A stretch of 64,000 nt of DNA from Endomychus coccineus (taxonomy: Eukaryota; Arthropoda; Insecta; Coleoptera; Endomychidae), in contig OY294070.1 of the NCBI GenBank assembly GCA_958510875.1, positions 17,971,631-18,035,630 on the forward strand, given 5' to 3'. The notes beneath the pieces were generated by a model. The model made no database searches, had not been told where the DNA came from, and saw nothing but the letters and a program-made list of their open reading frames with translations. The stretch's first letter is position 1, and each line of letters opens with the position of its first letter. The position numbers and the translations under genes are program-made. Below, in pieces: positions 39,861 through 51,062 of this stretch.

Positions 39861-40829
39861 CACTATATACGAAAATAACATAGCACAAAGATGGGTTCGT
39901 AGATATGAATTTAAGTATTTGGATTAAATTGTGACTAAACTAAAAAATGAATTGTAAAAACGGAAATAGAAGTGTCGTAGTGTACGAACCTCTTTAGTCT
40001 TTAAATTATTTGAACATGGTTACTGGAAGTCCGCACTATTACTCAAACTGTAGTTGACATAGCACGTTGCTCCAAAAAAACTGCGCGTACAGCATATTTA
40101 GAACGCGATTAAGTGCCGCACGATTTGTAAGCCACAACTTGTGGCTGCTTTAAAAATCATTGGATGACCTAAAAAAAAATCGCGTGCGTTATATAAAGCG
40201 ACAGTTTGTTTCGATATTTCGCAACACACGGACGGCGCTCCATTGTTAGTACAAAAACAAAGACAATTTCGTGATTTTCTACGTTCATTCCTTGGAACGT
40301 AGATGATTGTGAGTTTTTTTACAGTGAACTGTTTGATTTCAAGTTGTGCCTCGGAAATGTTTTGACGAAAATGAAACATTCTAGGACATATTTAACTTTA
40401 TCTGTGATATGGATTATCCTAACATGTAAGATATATTTTAGAAAACCGAAGATATTGAATCGTTCGTAACAATAAACAAGCATCATAACAAAATAATTTA
40501 AAAGAAGAAGTGTCAGGGAGTAATATCTTTTATTTCCCAAGCTGTTTGAAAATACTTCCATTCGGAAAATTCTAAAGGCAGTTCTCCTGAAATGAGCCAA
40601 TGTTTTTTTCATTTTATCTTCGGAAATGCATAAAATGTCCGATACTAGGAGTTGTCATAAAAAATAAATGCAATCAGTCGGTCAAAGGTGAACCAAAATT
40701 CAGATGTGATAAGGGATTTATCCCAATTCGTTTATCAACAATAAATAAAATACGTATACTTGTTATATTGTTTTGTAATATGTACCTGCATTATCAAAAA
40801 AAATATTAAATACCGAATATTGCTTGAAA
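39861..40829. other. No recognised gene
   Basis: 40090-40250 has a denser, CG-containing stretch (GCACGATTTGTAAGCCACAA). Frames at 40098-40379 and 40319-40612 match nothing I recognise. Confidence 0.35.
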
Positions 40830-41950
40830 TCAAGCTCGAAGGACCATATTAAGCCAAACTTTAATATTGAATATCTGAATACAAAACCTAAATTCGTTAA
40901 CTTTATTTATTTTATTAATTTTCCTACAGTTCTTAGAAAAAAAAGTGTACAATATGCAAATTGTGATAAATAAAATACTACAATTCTTAATCATCCAATT
41001 TAAGTCTAAATACAGCAATAGTATCAGCAAAGATGTCAAAATTTATACTACGATTGTTACATGAAATACACATTTTTATTAATGGCGAGTAACTGTGTCT
41101 GTTAGTCCTAATAGCTGGAATATGAAATAAAGAGAGACTGGAATGTCTTCTACGTATATCAGGTATTCTAAATTTATTTGAGCTAGTAATGCCATATCAT
41201 CAATTTTGTCATTTAATAACTTATAAAGAAACATTATTTGAGAATTATTTCGACGTTTTTCTAATGTAGTATAGTCGAATTTTAGTCTTAAGTCATTACT
41301 TGATTTTAGAAATGGATAGGTTGGACACACCCCATCCTCCTTATATTGTAAGTAACTTAAAATTTATTTTGACAGTTTTCTAATAATTGAATATATTTGC
41401 CATATTGAGGACTCCATATTATTGAACAGTATTCCAATTTGCTTCTTGGCAGAGAGTTATAGAGTATTTTAATAGCCTTGATATTGGTAAATGGTTTACT
41501 GCAACGTATTATAAATCCCAATAGGCTAAGGGCTTCTTTACAAGTTTATTTATGTGAAGATCAAAATTAAGTTTTTTGTCAAAGAGCACACCCAAATCTC
41601 TTATATCATCTACCTCTTTTAAATTGATGAGGTGTTCATAAACTGACATTTTTCAATGTTAAGATGTAAACAGTTCGTTACCGACCATTCAAAAATTTTA
41701 CCTCATTCTCATTCAAGTTTTAAACAGTCATTTACATCATTAATATTCCTGAAAATTTTAATGTCATCAGCAAATATCAATATTTTAGAATATTCAACAA
41801 TATCAATAATGAATATCATATATAAGATGGGACCTACGTTAGATCCCTGAAGAAAACCAGAGGGCGCATCATAGCACTCAGGCTTAAAGTTATTATGCAC
41901 AACATATTGTTGCTTGGTTGGATGGACTGCAGATAATTTTTTTAGCATGA
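40830..41950 (-). pseudogene. LINE family D reverse transcriptase relic
   Basis: Minus strand reads KQQYVVHNNFKPECYDAPSG, FLQGSNVGPILYMIFI, ILIFADDIKIFRNINDVNDC (catalytic FADD), then SLPRSKLEYCSIIWSPQYGK, RNNSQIMFLYKLLNDKID and VFRLKLDD. Jockey/CR1-type order with many stops; no endonuclease. Confidence 0.8.
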
Positions 41951-42187
41951 CGGTAAAATGACATACCTAGATAATTCAAAAATTTTTAAATCGAAAATTG
42001 AGGACGAAATTTTCATGTTATTTTTCCGAATATTCGGATGATTTTATGATTATTAAAATAGCTGGAGAATAAAATTTCATGATTTATGTATGATTCATAA
42101 GGAACCTTCATTATAAAAAAAAGTTAATTACCCTATAGTGTAAAATTCAGCCCAAAGGACCAGATTAAGCGAAACTGTCGTACTGTA

Positions 42188-42362
42188 CCGGGATATCAAA
42201 AATTATCTTGGTCAAGGGTGGTTGTGGAATCTAAAACGTGTGTCTTACTTTACGTTTGAAATAATTATGTCACTGTCACACTGACATCATCAATAACCTA
42301 CAAATTTAATACCTATTCATTTCAGTTGTAGAAGAATAATGAACTACAAATTATGAAATAAC
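42188..42362 (-). mobile_element. CCGGG element end fragment
   Basis: CCGGGATATCAAAAATTATC after TA, ~175 bp identical in order to the 38409 end, stopping at AATTATGAAATAA. Solo terminal fragment. Confidence 0.75.
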
Positions 42363-42384
42363 GGTTTTAGTAACAAGAAAAACT

Positions 42385-42500
42385 AAATTACAGTAATTGT
42401 TGGAAATGTCCCCCGTTTTGTTCGATGCACAAGTTGACGCGCATCCTCATGCTGTGAAAACCGTTTTGCAGCATTTCTGGCGTTATTACTCGGAAATGGA
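42385..42500 (-). pseudogene. mariner-like transposase C-terminal fragment
   Basis: Minus strand ends NGFHSMRMRVNLCIEQNGGH FQQLL then stop. This is the (R/C)I...GGHF.(H/Q)L tail common to insect mariner-like transposases. Upstream catalytic parts are absent. Confidence 0.55.
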
Positions 42501-43449
42501 CCGATAGCTTTTGATGGCATAGGGTATGTTAACAATTGCCATTACCAATGAACATTTTCCACCAGGTTTGGGGGGGTTAACTTGCAGTCCATTTTCGGTT
42601 GAATTTTAACTGGTCGGCCTGATAAACGGACACGGTAAAAAATGATGGCACATGATGGAAGTGTATAAGAATGGCATGCTCCTCGAGTAACCGCAACATG
42701 GAAAGGGTTAACCTCCAGTCAAAAAAAAAATGTGGATGCTGTATCTCGAGATCTAGCACCCGGGGAAAATTCGGTCTGTGAGATGAATTGATCATTGAAC
42801 CGTCCTCTAACGATAAACCATAGTGCCATCGGGTTAATATTCAGACCATCAATATCGCTCTGGCTCCTAGACTATGACGATAATGACGGAATTTCCTTAA
42901 AACTTGATCAAACGAAAGAAGCGACTTTTGAATTAAGGTTTTTCTTCAAATTCAAATCTAACCTAACAGGAATTGGTTTTCTATATAATCGAACTCGACA
43001 TCCGTTGCGACTGTTCCGAGATTAGTTTAAAACTCAAGAAATCACAATCACGACATGAATTATTAATATTATATTGTTACAATGAATTACGATAACTGTT
43101 GCTACAGAACAATAATCCACTATCCCTCAACTATATGTATGCAATAAATCAATCATAATAATAAAACGTATAATAAAATTTTTCTGAGAAACGATACACG
43201 CCTATAATAAATTATTAGAAAGTAATTAAAAGTGGACTGATGTAAGATATTGCACAAGAATTCTTTATCTATTCTTACAGGTATCCGTGAGAATTTTTAT
43301 TATTTTGCAATTGAATTTATTGGTAACCAGGTAGGTGTTTAACTTTTATTACAAATGACCACTATACTGAATAATACACTGTAGAAAAATTCCAAAACAA
43401 ACTTTCATTATAAAAATAAAAGAAAACGCAACATATTGCGCCACACAGT
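42501..43449. other. No recognised gene
   Basis: AT-rich, with open frames on both strands at 42577-43025 that lack recognisable domains. Confidence 0.35.
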
Positions 43450-44175
43450 GGCTTCTTCCGGAGAAATGGGGATCTGATAATCTAGTAGAGTTTAATGCAA
43501 CCAGAACTCAAGCTTACGTCTTCTACAGGAAGGGGGATCCCACAATCCCTAATATCATGATGTCAGGTACAACTATTCCTAAGAAGTATTCCATAACCAT
43601 GATCGAGATCACCACCAGCAGCACCCTCTCATGGGACGATCATGTTAGGTCCATTGCGAAAACCTCTTCACAAAACGTGCCAAGAGCTACTTGACATCGC
43701 AGCAGCTCCTCATAATTTACAAGGCACAGATTCGACTTGTCCTGGAGTACTGCTTCTTGGTTTCTATCCAGAAGAGAGCTATTCGTTTGATTGATGATGT
43801 TACACTTACGAGTTCACTGACCTCTCTAGAACATCGTGGAATGGTGGGTGATCTCTCCCTTTTCTATAGATATTTCCGTGATCGGTGTTCATCAGAAATC
43901 TCGTCTGTTGTTCCCCCACGAGAGATTCCAGATAGGTGGACTAGACGGGTCACCCCTTCATTGTCAAGCTCGAGACTTATACCTACCAAACTTCATTTTT
44001 TTATCGAGCAGCTAAGTTTTGGAACTTTTTACTTAATGAGGTCTTTCCCTATGCCTATATCCTCCAAACCTTCAAGAAAAATTCGACTGCCTATCTCCTC
44101 TCCCTACATTCCAGTCATTTCACTGCTGCTTTTAAAACATCACAAAAACTTGCCAATTGTAGGTTATATAATTCA
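43450..44175 (+). pseudogene. LINE family A, 3' half
   Basis: Begins KWGSDNLVEFNATRTQAYVF, passes TSSTLSWDDHVRSIAKTS, IYKAQIRLVLEYC, SLTSLEHRGMVGDLSLFYRY and FFIEQLSFGTF. It covers the region missing from the copy at 14793. Frameshifted and stopped. Confidence 0.8.
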
Positions 44176-44477
44176 ATGAAGTTTCAAGAATTGCAAAAGA
44201 AAATGCTCTACTACTACTTGTCTGGACTTTAATTTAGAACAACCTGGCTGCTAGAATAAAATATTGCAACTCTACTTTTTCAAAATAAAATGTCTTTGAA
44301 TCATTCATCTTCGTACAAAAGAGAATACAAATTTAATTACTTCATTCACTCCTTCAAAAATCATTGGCACTTTAAGAAAGAATCTACATATACTTACTAC
44401 CAACAATTACTTGAACTGTGTACTTATTTATTCACCTTTGTACAAAAAAGAATACAAATGTAAATAGTTAATTGATT

Positions 44478-45033
44478 GAGGCACGGAGGCATTGGACGAT
44501 CGGCGAGTTAAAGTTCACGAGATTGCTGAGGCCATGGGTATCTCAATGGAACGGGTACGGAACATTTTGCATAAATTTTTGAATATGAGAAAGATATCTG
44601 CTAGATGGGTGCCGCATCTGTTAACAACAAGGACTTTTTGTATCGTCCATATCGATTACCAAAAAAGGGTAAAACGATCACCGGCGTATATTATGCAGAG
44701 CTGTTGGATCGATTCGACACCGATTTGACGCGAAAGCAGTGGCATTTGACAAAGAAAAAGGTGCTCTCCCACCAGGATAACGCACCGGCGCACAGGGGCG
44801 CAGTCGCAATGGCAAAATTGCGTGAAATGCGCTACGAATTGGTTCGTCATCCACCATATTTTCCAGATTTGCCCTCCTGCGATTTTTATCTATTTCCAAA
44901 CTTGGAGAAATGAAAGGAATTGCCGAAATCGTATTGTTTGGAAGATTATGTTGAGAAATGAAATAAGTTGTGCCCAAATAAATTATTTCTTGTTCCATTT
45001 TTCAGGGAGTTTTCACCTTGTCCTTATAGATTT
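44478..45033 (+). pseudogene. mariner transposase relic, internally deleted
   Basis: First frame: DDRRVKVHEIAEAMGISMER, VRNILHKFLNMRKISARWVP HLL, the second helix-turn-helix and WVPH.L motif of mariner. After a frame change: DFLYRPYRLPKKGKTITGVY, then the catalytic block SHQDNAPAHRGAVAMAKL, PPYFPDLPSCDFYLFPNLEK. The segment with the first catalytic Asp is lost. The element ends at 45033 with GTTTTCACCTTGTCC, its terminal repeat. Confidence 0.85.
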
Positions 45034-45039
45034 GATCCG

Positions 45040-45714
45040 CAGGAGCGCCCGAAAGCTACTTTGCTAACAAAAGTGACGGAAATCACGTGATCAATTTTAA
45101 TTCTCACAAACCTTATTGTATCCTAAAAACTTAAAACTAGTTGAAACCATTGGTTATACTGAACCTAGACGTATACTATTATAAATTAAACATTATCTCA
45201 ACGAAGTCTGCATTTACTCAATCAACAAATTGTATACATGTTTATTTTAACATCCTTAAATACCCTCACTACTTACAGATCTACTGTTTCTCTAACTCCT
45301 ACGAATTGTCGTGATACGTTCATCTTAAGTATATCCGACGCATCCCAGAACGAATATTTTATACAACTTGATTTTATTATATCTTATATAGCAAGGAGTA
45401 GGTGGAAGTAGCCTTTTAAAATCTCATTCGCCAATGAATTATTCTTTATTTGACCTCTATTTAATTCGATCAATTCAGATGAGTATCTCGATAAATTCAA
45501 ATTTATGTAACCTGCTTTAGTGAGCGGAACAAGTTTTACGACTTGAGGATATTTATTCAAAAGGGCAAGCCCTGAACATTAATTATCTTGCGTTTCAACT
45601 TTATCTATTAGATTATTTTGAATATAAATATCAAGTAAAATTAACGATGTATCGTGACTGACTTAAATATCACGTATAATTGTCATCATTTAGTTTGATG
45701 AAGGGAAAATATAG
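45040..45714. other. No recognised gene
   Basis: 45040-45090 repeats the 16070-16120 motif (GGAGCGCCCGAAAGCTACTT). The remainder is AT-rich. Confidence 0.4.
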
Positions 45715-46105
45715 TATGTCCAAAATAAGGATGTCCATCACGAGGAGCATTCATATGGAAATATTCAAGTAATTTTCTAAAAACAGAAATTCTTGATTTC
45801 CTATTTTATTTTTTTTAGTGTTAGCTAGAGATGGAACGAAATAAAAATAACTTCTTCAGAGTAGCTTTCATAATTCGACGATTCGTTGTGGATCAACCAT
45901 CAACTTTTTTTATTTGAATACAAATTTTTGAATTATTTTTCACTCGACAATCATTAATGTACCATATGTGATGCTTCAAACAGATTTTTTTGAAACATTT
46001 TTGAGTAGCAAATATTGAAGGAAAATCTGTGTAATGGAGCTTACTAATGCTTAAAGACGATCAACAGATGCAGTTGACATTTTTTAATAATTGTTGAAAC
46101 AGAAA
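45715..46105 (+). repeat. Diverged dispersed repeat, copy 2
   Basis: Ordered short matches to 4736-5085 and, at its 3' part (ACTAATGCTTA, GTTGACATTTTTTAATAATTG), to 49010-49140 reversed. Confidence 0.4.
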
Positions 46106-46267
46106 CAAAAAATTAACAATAAATCACACATTTATCCATACCTACACAAACATTACAAAAATTACAACATAATTAGCATCTTTCAACTGTTGAGTGTAAC
46201 ATAACGATTTTGAAAGCCACGAGAACTAATTTCCTAAGTTTTAAATCGCATTTTATGACAGTTTGTG

Positions 46268-46269
46268 TA
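46268..46269. repeat. TA target duplication, left
   Basis: TA directly before CCGGGATATC; its partner is at 47221-47222. Confidence 0.6.
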
Positions 46270-47220
46270 CCGGGATATCAAAAATTATCTTGGTCAAGGG
46301 TGGTTGTGGTATCTAAAACGTGTGTCTTACTTTACGTTTGAAATAGGTAATTATGTCATAATTAATTTGAAGTTTCTAAAAATGCGAAATTTCGCAATTT
46401 TATACGAATATTGTAACACTCAGAAGGCTTTGGACTCCGGGATTTTCACCTGGCTTATCGAAATTAGAAGGTTCGAATTATCTAAAAACATAATTGCATG
46501 AACGCCAGACGTCCTATGTAATTAGCTACGAACGAAATCATTTTGACATATGCCTCGAGGAGCTCGCTGCGCGTAAGTTAGAGTTTATACATTTTACCTC
46601 TGTCTTGTTAATTTGAGGCCGTTTCTTGCCCCGTGCGACCGGCGCCAGTTGTAATAAAGTGTTTTTGGCTATGGGCCGCTTTTACCCGCTTCGTGTATAT
46701 TTTAGTCGCGAGAAAATTCCCTTTGGTACGACGCTCGTTAGACGCGCGTAGCTGAGATCTGAGAATAGCTCAAACTGTTTTAATTAAATTTTCCTATTTA
46801 ATGGACATTTATCGAAAAAAGAAGGACCGTCGGGCACGGTTCGATACTAAATCTAACTACATGGAGCGAAAACGGCACGCGAAAAGTCGCCGTAAAGCCG
46901 TATTAGGTACAACCAGTTTGTACTTTTCTAACTCGCGTGCTACGGGCTTCTCACGTGAACGTCATTCGATTTACGGAAAATTAACTATTTCAAAACAGTT
47001 TTTGACCAGGATTGTGGCTATCACGACCTCTGAAAAGGTTCAAAGTTCACATAATTATTTCATAATTTGTAGTTCATTACAACTGAAATAAATAGGTATG
47101 AAATTTGTAGGTTATTGATGATGTCAGTGTGACAGTGACATAATTATTTCAAACGTAAAGTAAAACACACGTTTTAGATTCCACAACCACCCTTGACCAA
47201 GATAATTTTTGATATCCCGG
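46270..47220 (+). mobile_element. Complete CCGGG element, 951 bp, TA-flanked, ~90-bp terminal inverted repeats
   Basis: Both ends read CCGGGATATCAAAAATTATC inward, and inverted matching continues for ~90 bp (through GGTTGTGG.ATCTAAAACGTG). TA on each side is the Tc1/mariner-type duplication. The interior contains GGCGCCAGTTGTAATAAAGT and CGTGTATATTTTAGTCGCGA, then the 96-codon ORF. It is non-autonomous: no DDE transposase. Relatives in the window: 38409-39107, 42188-42362, 54350-54990. 46359-46412 also shares ~55 bp with 11834-11887 inside the P-like element. Confidence 0.85.
46801..47091 (+). CDS. Small Lys/Arg-rich ORF of the complete CCGGG element (96 codons)
   Basis: ATG at 46801, preceded by TTTCCTATTTA, reads MDIYRKKKDRRARFDTKSNY, MERKRHAKSRRKAVLGTTSL and ends in SSLQLK. 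The basic N-terminus could bind nucleic acid or act as a nuclear signal (inference). Nearly identical to the 38543-38836 ORF. In the older copy near 54760 the ATG is ATC and the frame is broken. No family recognised; it may be an exon fragment captured by the element. Confidence 0.45.
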   Translation: MDIYRKKKDRRARFDTKSNYMERKRHAKSRRKAVLGTTSLYFSNSRATGFSRERHSIYGKLTISKQFLTRIVAITTSEKVQSSHNYFIICSSLQLK

Positions 47221-47384
47221 TATTTTAAATCAAAAATAGTAGGCGTTGGAGAAGGTTGTGAATGCAACATATGTCAATCAGATTGAATTACGACATCTAA
47301 TTGCTGATTGTATAGGTACTATTTAGATAAATTTGTAATTTATTGTTGGTAAATTTTTTGTTTCAACAATAATTATCGAAAATC

Positions 47385-48990
47385 TCAAATTTTTGGCTTC
47401 CGGATGGATTTCGCAATAGCATGACTTGATGCCGACGTTTCGCCAACCATTACAGGTGACATCTTGAGGGCAGACTTTAGGCTTGAACTGAAACTGATTC
47501 TTCCGTTTTCTGTAGAGGTATTTATTGTGGGAAAAACCTTCACGCTACATAATTCACTGCCTTTATTCCGGTGGTTAACTCCTGACCCTGCCGTTGTGTG
47601 ATCATGTGCGAAGTGGATAGGTTTCCAAATGTTGGGAAGGTAATAACCTGAGTCACGGTTCAGATTATTTGGATGTTTCAGGATTTCTATCGCTTCAAGA
47701 ACTTTTCGTTGATACAAGTTTGGGGCTCGGGCTAGGATTTTAGTTTTTTCGAAAAGGCTTTAATGATTAGTGTCAAACTTATGTTCCGCAAGTGCAAATC
47801 TACTGGTGTCACGAAAGCTGGTAAAGCGCTCACACAGTTAGCTACTGTGCGGCCTGTTTCACCAATGTAGACTGCACCGCAAGAACATGGAATGCCATTA
47901 ACACCTTCTAAACGACGGAGGAAGGGGATCATTGATAGGTTTGTAAAACTGACATAGTTTTGGAAGTGTGTAAAAACTAGAAATATCATGCTTCTTAAGA
48001 ATTTTTGTTGATTGGTGGATAAATGATGTGGAGGGGGGGGGGTGTGGCCAGGTTGATTTGAAATTTTGGGCGGAGTGTAGTTCTTTATGACTTTTTGAAT
48101 GTAATAATGGGAGAAATTATTTCATAATAAGACAGAAGATGTTTTAATTCTGAGTTTACGGATTGGGGTTGGGAGTTAAAAGCTCTGCGGACCAATGAGT
48201 TTCTGACAGGTTGCGACCTTGCAGCCAAATAACAGAAGTGTCTTCGACATATCTGTACCAATATTTCGGCTTGAGAACAGATGAGCATCTCACTCGAAAG
48301 ATCCCATGAAGACATCAGCTATGATCGGAAAAAGTGGGGAACCTGTCGCAGCTCCCGAGGACTGCTCGTAAAACTTAGATCGTACAAAAATTTGGAACAT
48401 TGAAAAAATCTATTAAGGGAACTAAGTCCATTGAAATGTTTTGGCAGGTTACAGTTGAGAAATTATGGGATGTCTGGAATAGGAACATTGGTAAAGAGTG
48501 ATTCGCCGTCGACGCTGACGAGCAAATTGCTTGGGTAAACTTTTAGGGTTTGGAGTTTTTCAACGAAATGAAAGGAATTTAGGATAAAACTGTTGGAATT
48601 ACTACAAGAGGTTTGAGAATAGATGAGAGATATCGAGAAAGTTTATAAGTAGGGGTTCCGGTAATGCTGACAAGGTCTTAGGGAAACTGAGGGTTTATGA
48701 ATGTTTAGGCAACATTGAGGAATAAGAAATTTCTTACCTGGATCAGGAAGGAAAGAATGACGGATGATTTGTGAAATTGGACGTGTTATATATGGGGTGG
48801 GATCTTTTGTTAGGAGTTTATAGGAATTAGTTTGGAGATGTTGCAGGATTTTGTTATCATAATCTGAACGATTCATGACAACAGAGGAGTTTCCTTTATT
48901 AGCAAACCATATAATCAGGGACTTCGTGAACATTGAGGGATGAGAAATTTCTTATCTGGATCAGGAAGGGAAGAATGGCAGATCATTCGA
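47385..48990 (-). pseudogene. Penelope-like element, RT and GIY-YIG, degenerate
   Basis: Minus-strand order: ANKGNSSVVMNRSDYDNKIL and YKLLTKDPTPYITRPI (N-terminal RT block); near 48230 YVEDTSVIWLQG-type text (catalytic Asp pair region); then LEGVNGIPCSCGAVYIGETG RTV (GIY-YIG nuclease); and LYQRKVLEAIEILKHPNNLN RDSGYYLPNIWKPI. It ends near LKMSPVMVGETSASS with the GGCGAAACGTCGGC motif of Penelope terminal repeats. Frames change repeatedly. 48712-48770 is duplicated at 48932-48990. Confidence 0.85.
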
Positions 48991-49009
48991 CAAGTCCTTC
49001 CGGAAGCTA

Positions 49010-49140
49010 AGAATTTTCAATTATTGAAAAATGTCAACTCTATCTTTTAATATTTGGAAAAAGCATTAAGCATTAGGTAAAATTACCACTCGCCAATTTT
49101 TCTTCAATGCAGATTCGTACTTAATCATTTTTCTTAACGA
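49010..49140 (-). repeat. Diverged dispersed repeat, copy 3 (3' part)
   Basis: On the minus strand: AAGTACGAATCTGCATTGAA GAAAAATT, CCTAATGCTTAA, GTTGACATTTTTCAATAATT. These are the same order and spacing as copies 1 and 2. Confidence 0.4.
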
Positions 49141-51032
49141 TTCTTTTATATAATTCAATGTTGTATGGGAGGTTCACAGCATACAACAAAAAATATGCAT
49201 TAATATTACACCTCTCTTCCGCCGTAAGAACAAATGTTATCCGCCAGAGAACTTAAACAAATTCTTTTGTTATCTGTTCTGAAACAGTCGGATTCATTTT
49301 ATATTTATTTTGATTTTAATTGGGTCGATGAACCCACCATGATAAATTAATATTAATGAATGGGAATTACCATAAGTATCAAATAAATATTTATAACATC
49401 CTCTTAAGTATCCTCAGTGAATCTGAATTGTATGACCATTTCTATTCAAAAAGAAAAATTTAATGTACATTAATGAACGTAATAACCATTTTCTAAATAC
49501 GTATGATGAGATATCAAGTTTTTGGGCAATCGAATACTTTTTCCATCCTGTTGTGACATACTTCACTCCGAAATATTCTAGAAACGATTCAAACGTTCCG
49601 AGCATTATTGGAGCTTTCATGATGATTTCACGCCACAATAGGCGTACCTCCGTACATGATATAGTGGATAGATTTTCGAATTTCATTATGGTATGGGAAA
49701 CAATATACGAAAATCGAAATTGTCTATAATTTTCCGTGCAAATATTGATTTGAGTCTATTTGAAATGTCAACAATTCTCAAGTGAACCACAATCGCCTCA
49801 ACGTCAGATCAGAATACAAAAAAAAGATTACATAGTCACTATATTTTCAAAAACACACAATCATATCAGGTAAATAGAAATCGACCCTGCAAAGTCACCT
49901 AGCAACCAATCTGCGATATTATAGAGGTGTGGCAGATCACGATTGATAAGACAATGGGAGGGCGTATATCAATCTAGCGATCACATTCAGCTTGAGTCAG
50001 ATCGACCGGGATATTGAAAGTTAATAAGTGCGATAAAGAATCGACGCGGATAAGAAGGCGCATGTCAGTACCACTTATCCAACGACACTGACCAGTATTT
50101 TTACTAGAGATGGGCAAAACTGTTATCTCCAAATAGAAATACCAACTGCCATTACCGCTATTTCTATCTTAACTGACTGAATCTGTATGTTCGACTTCCA
50201 TTTACCTCTGATGCCCTTTGAGTTTGAATACACTCCAGTGTTTTCAATCAGTGTAGTGGTCCATGATATAATAAAAAATGAGCAGAATCCCAACACCTTA
50301 CATCTTGCAATATGGTAATGATAGAATGAATTATATTGAATTCTCTTTCCCTGTCCACTCCATGCGCATATTTGTAAATATAATATAACACCCAGAGGTA
50401 TTTTACTTCACTGCAACAAGTTTTTTTTATGTGAGGGGTACGGCTTTAGAAAAATTTTAATTATACAGCATTATAAGCTTACTGGCAAAAATTAAGCGTA
50501 GTGAATGTAAACATTCACATAACACATGCCAGTCTTGTGTATCATAATCATGGGACTACATATCTAATATACCAATTATTAATTCAGAATGTGTTCGTAA
50601 ATAGCCAACTAACGTTGAATGAACAACAGTTAACGTTCTCGCACAGGTAATAATTACTAAACACACTGAAAACATGCAAATTGAAATAGGCGAAATTGGG
50701 AAATAGACGAGAGCTGTTAGTAGCCAGTTGGTACGCAACAAGAAATCATTTAAACAGGCCAACCCTGTTCTAATTCGCTAAAATGTATCAGTGAGACAGT
50801 GAAAGCACAATCTAGAATTTGATAAAGGTATGGACAACTATTTCCTTTCTCCATTAATATTTTTCATAATAACAATGTTTCTTCCTTTTACCAACACTTT
50901 ATCGGAACAATAATCATTCGATGGTCATGGCATCATTATCAAACGGAAACCAGAGAACAACATCATCTTACAGTTTAGTTTATATAATATTCACAGATTA
51001 TGCGAGACATTTACATTACTTGAATCAACCAG
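49141..51032. other. No recognised gene
   Basis: Overlapping open frames on both strands at 49414-49729 show no known domain. The rest is AT-rich, without clear repeats. Confidence 0.35.
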
Positions 51033-51062
51033 ATAATAATAATAATAATAATAATAATCTTT
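51033..51062 (-). repeat. (TTA)n 3' tail of LINE family E
   Basis: Plus strand GATAATAATAAT.. for about nine units. On the minus strand it follows GAAATAAAG, so it is the simple-repeat tail of the LINE. Confidence 0.7.

Noticed and set aside
49414..49729. Overlapping 88-90-codon frames on both strands
   Set aside because: No recognisable domain, splice context or codon signal; likely chance.
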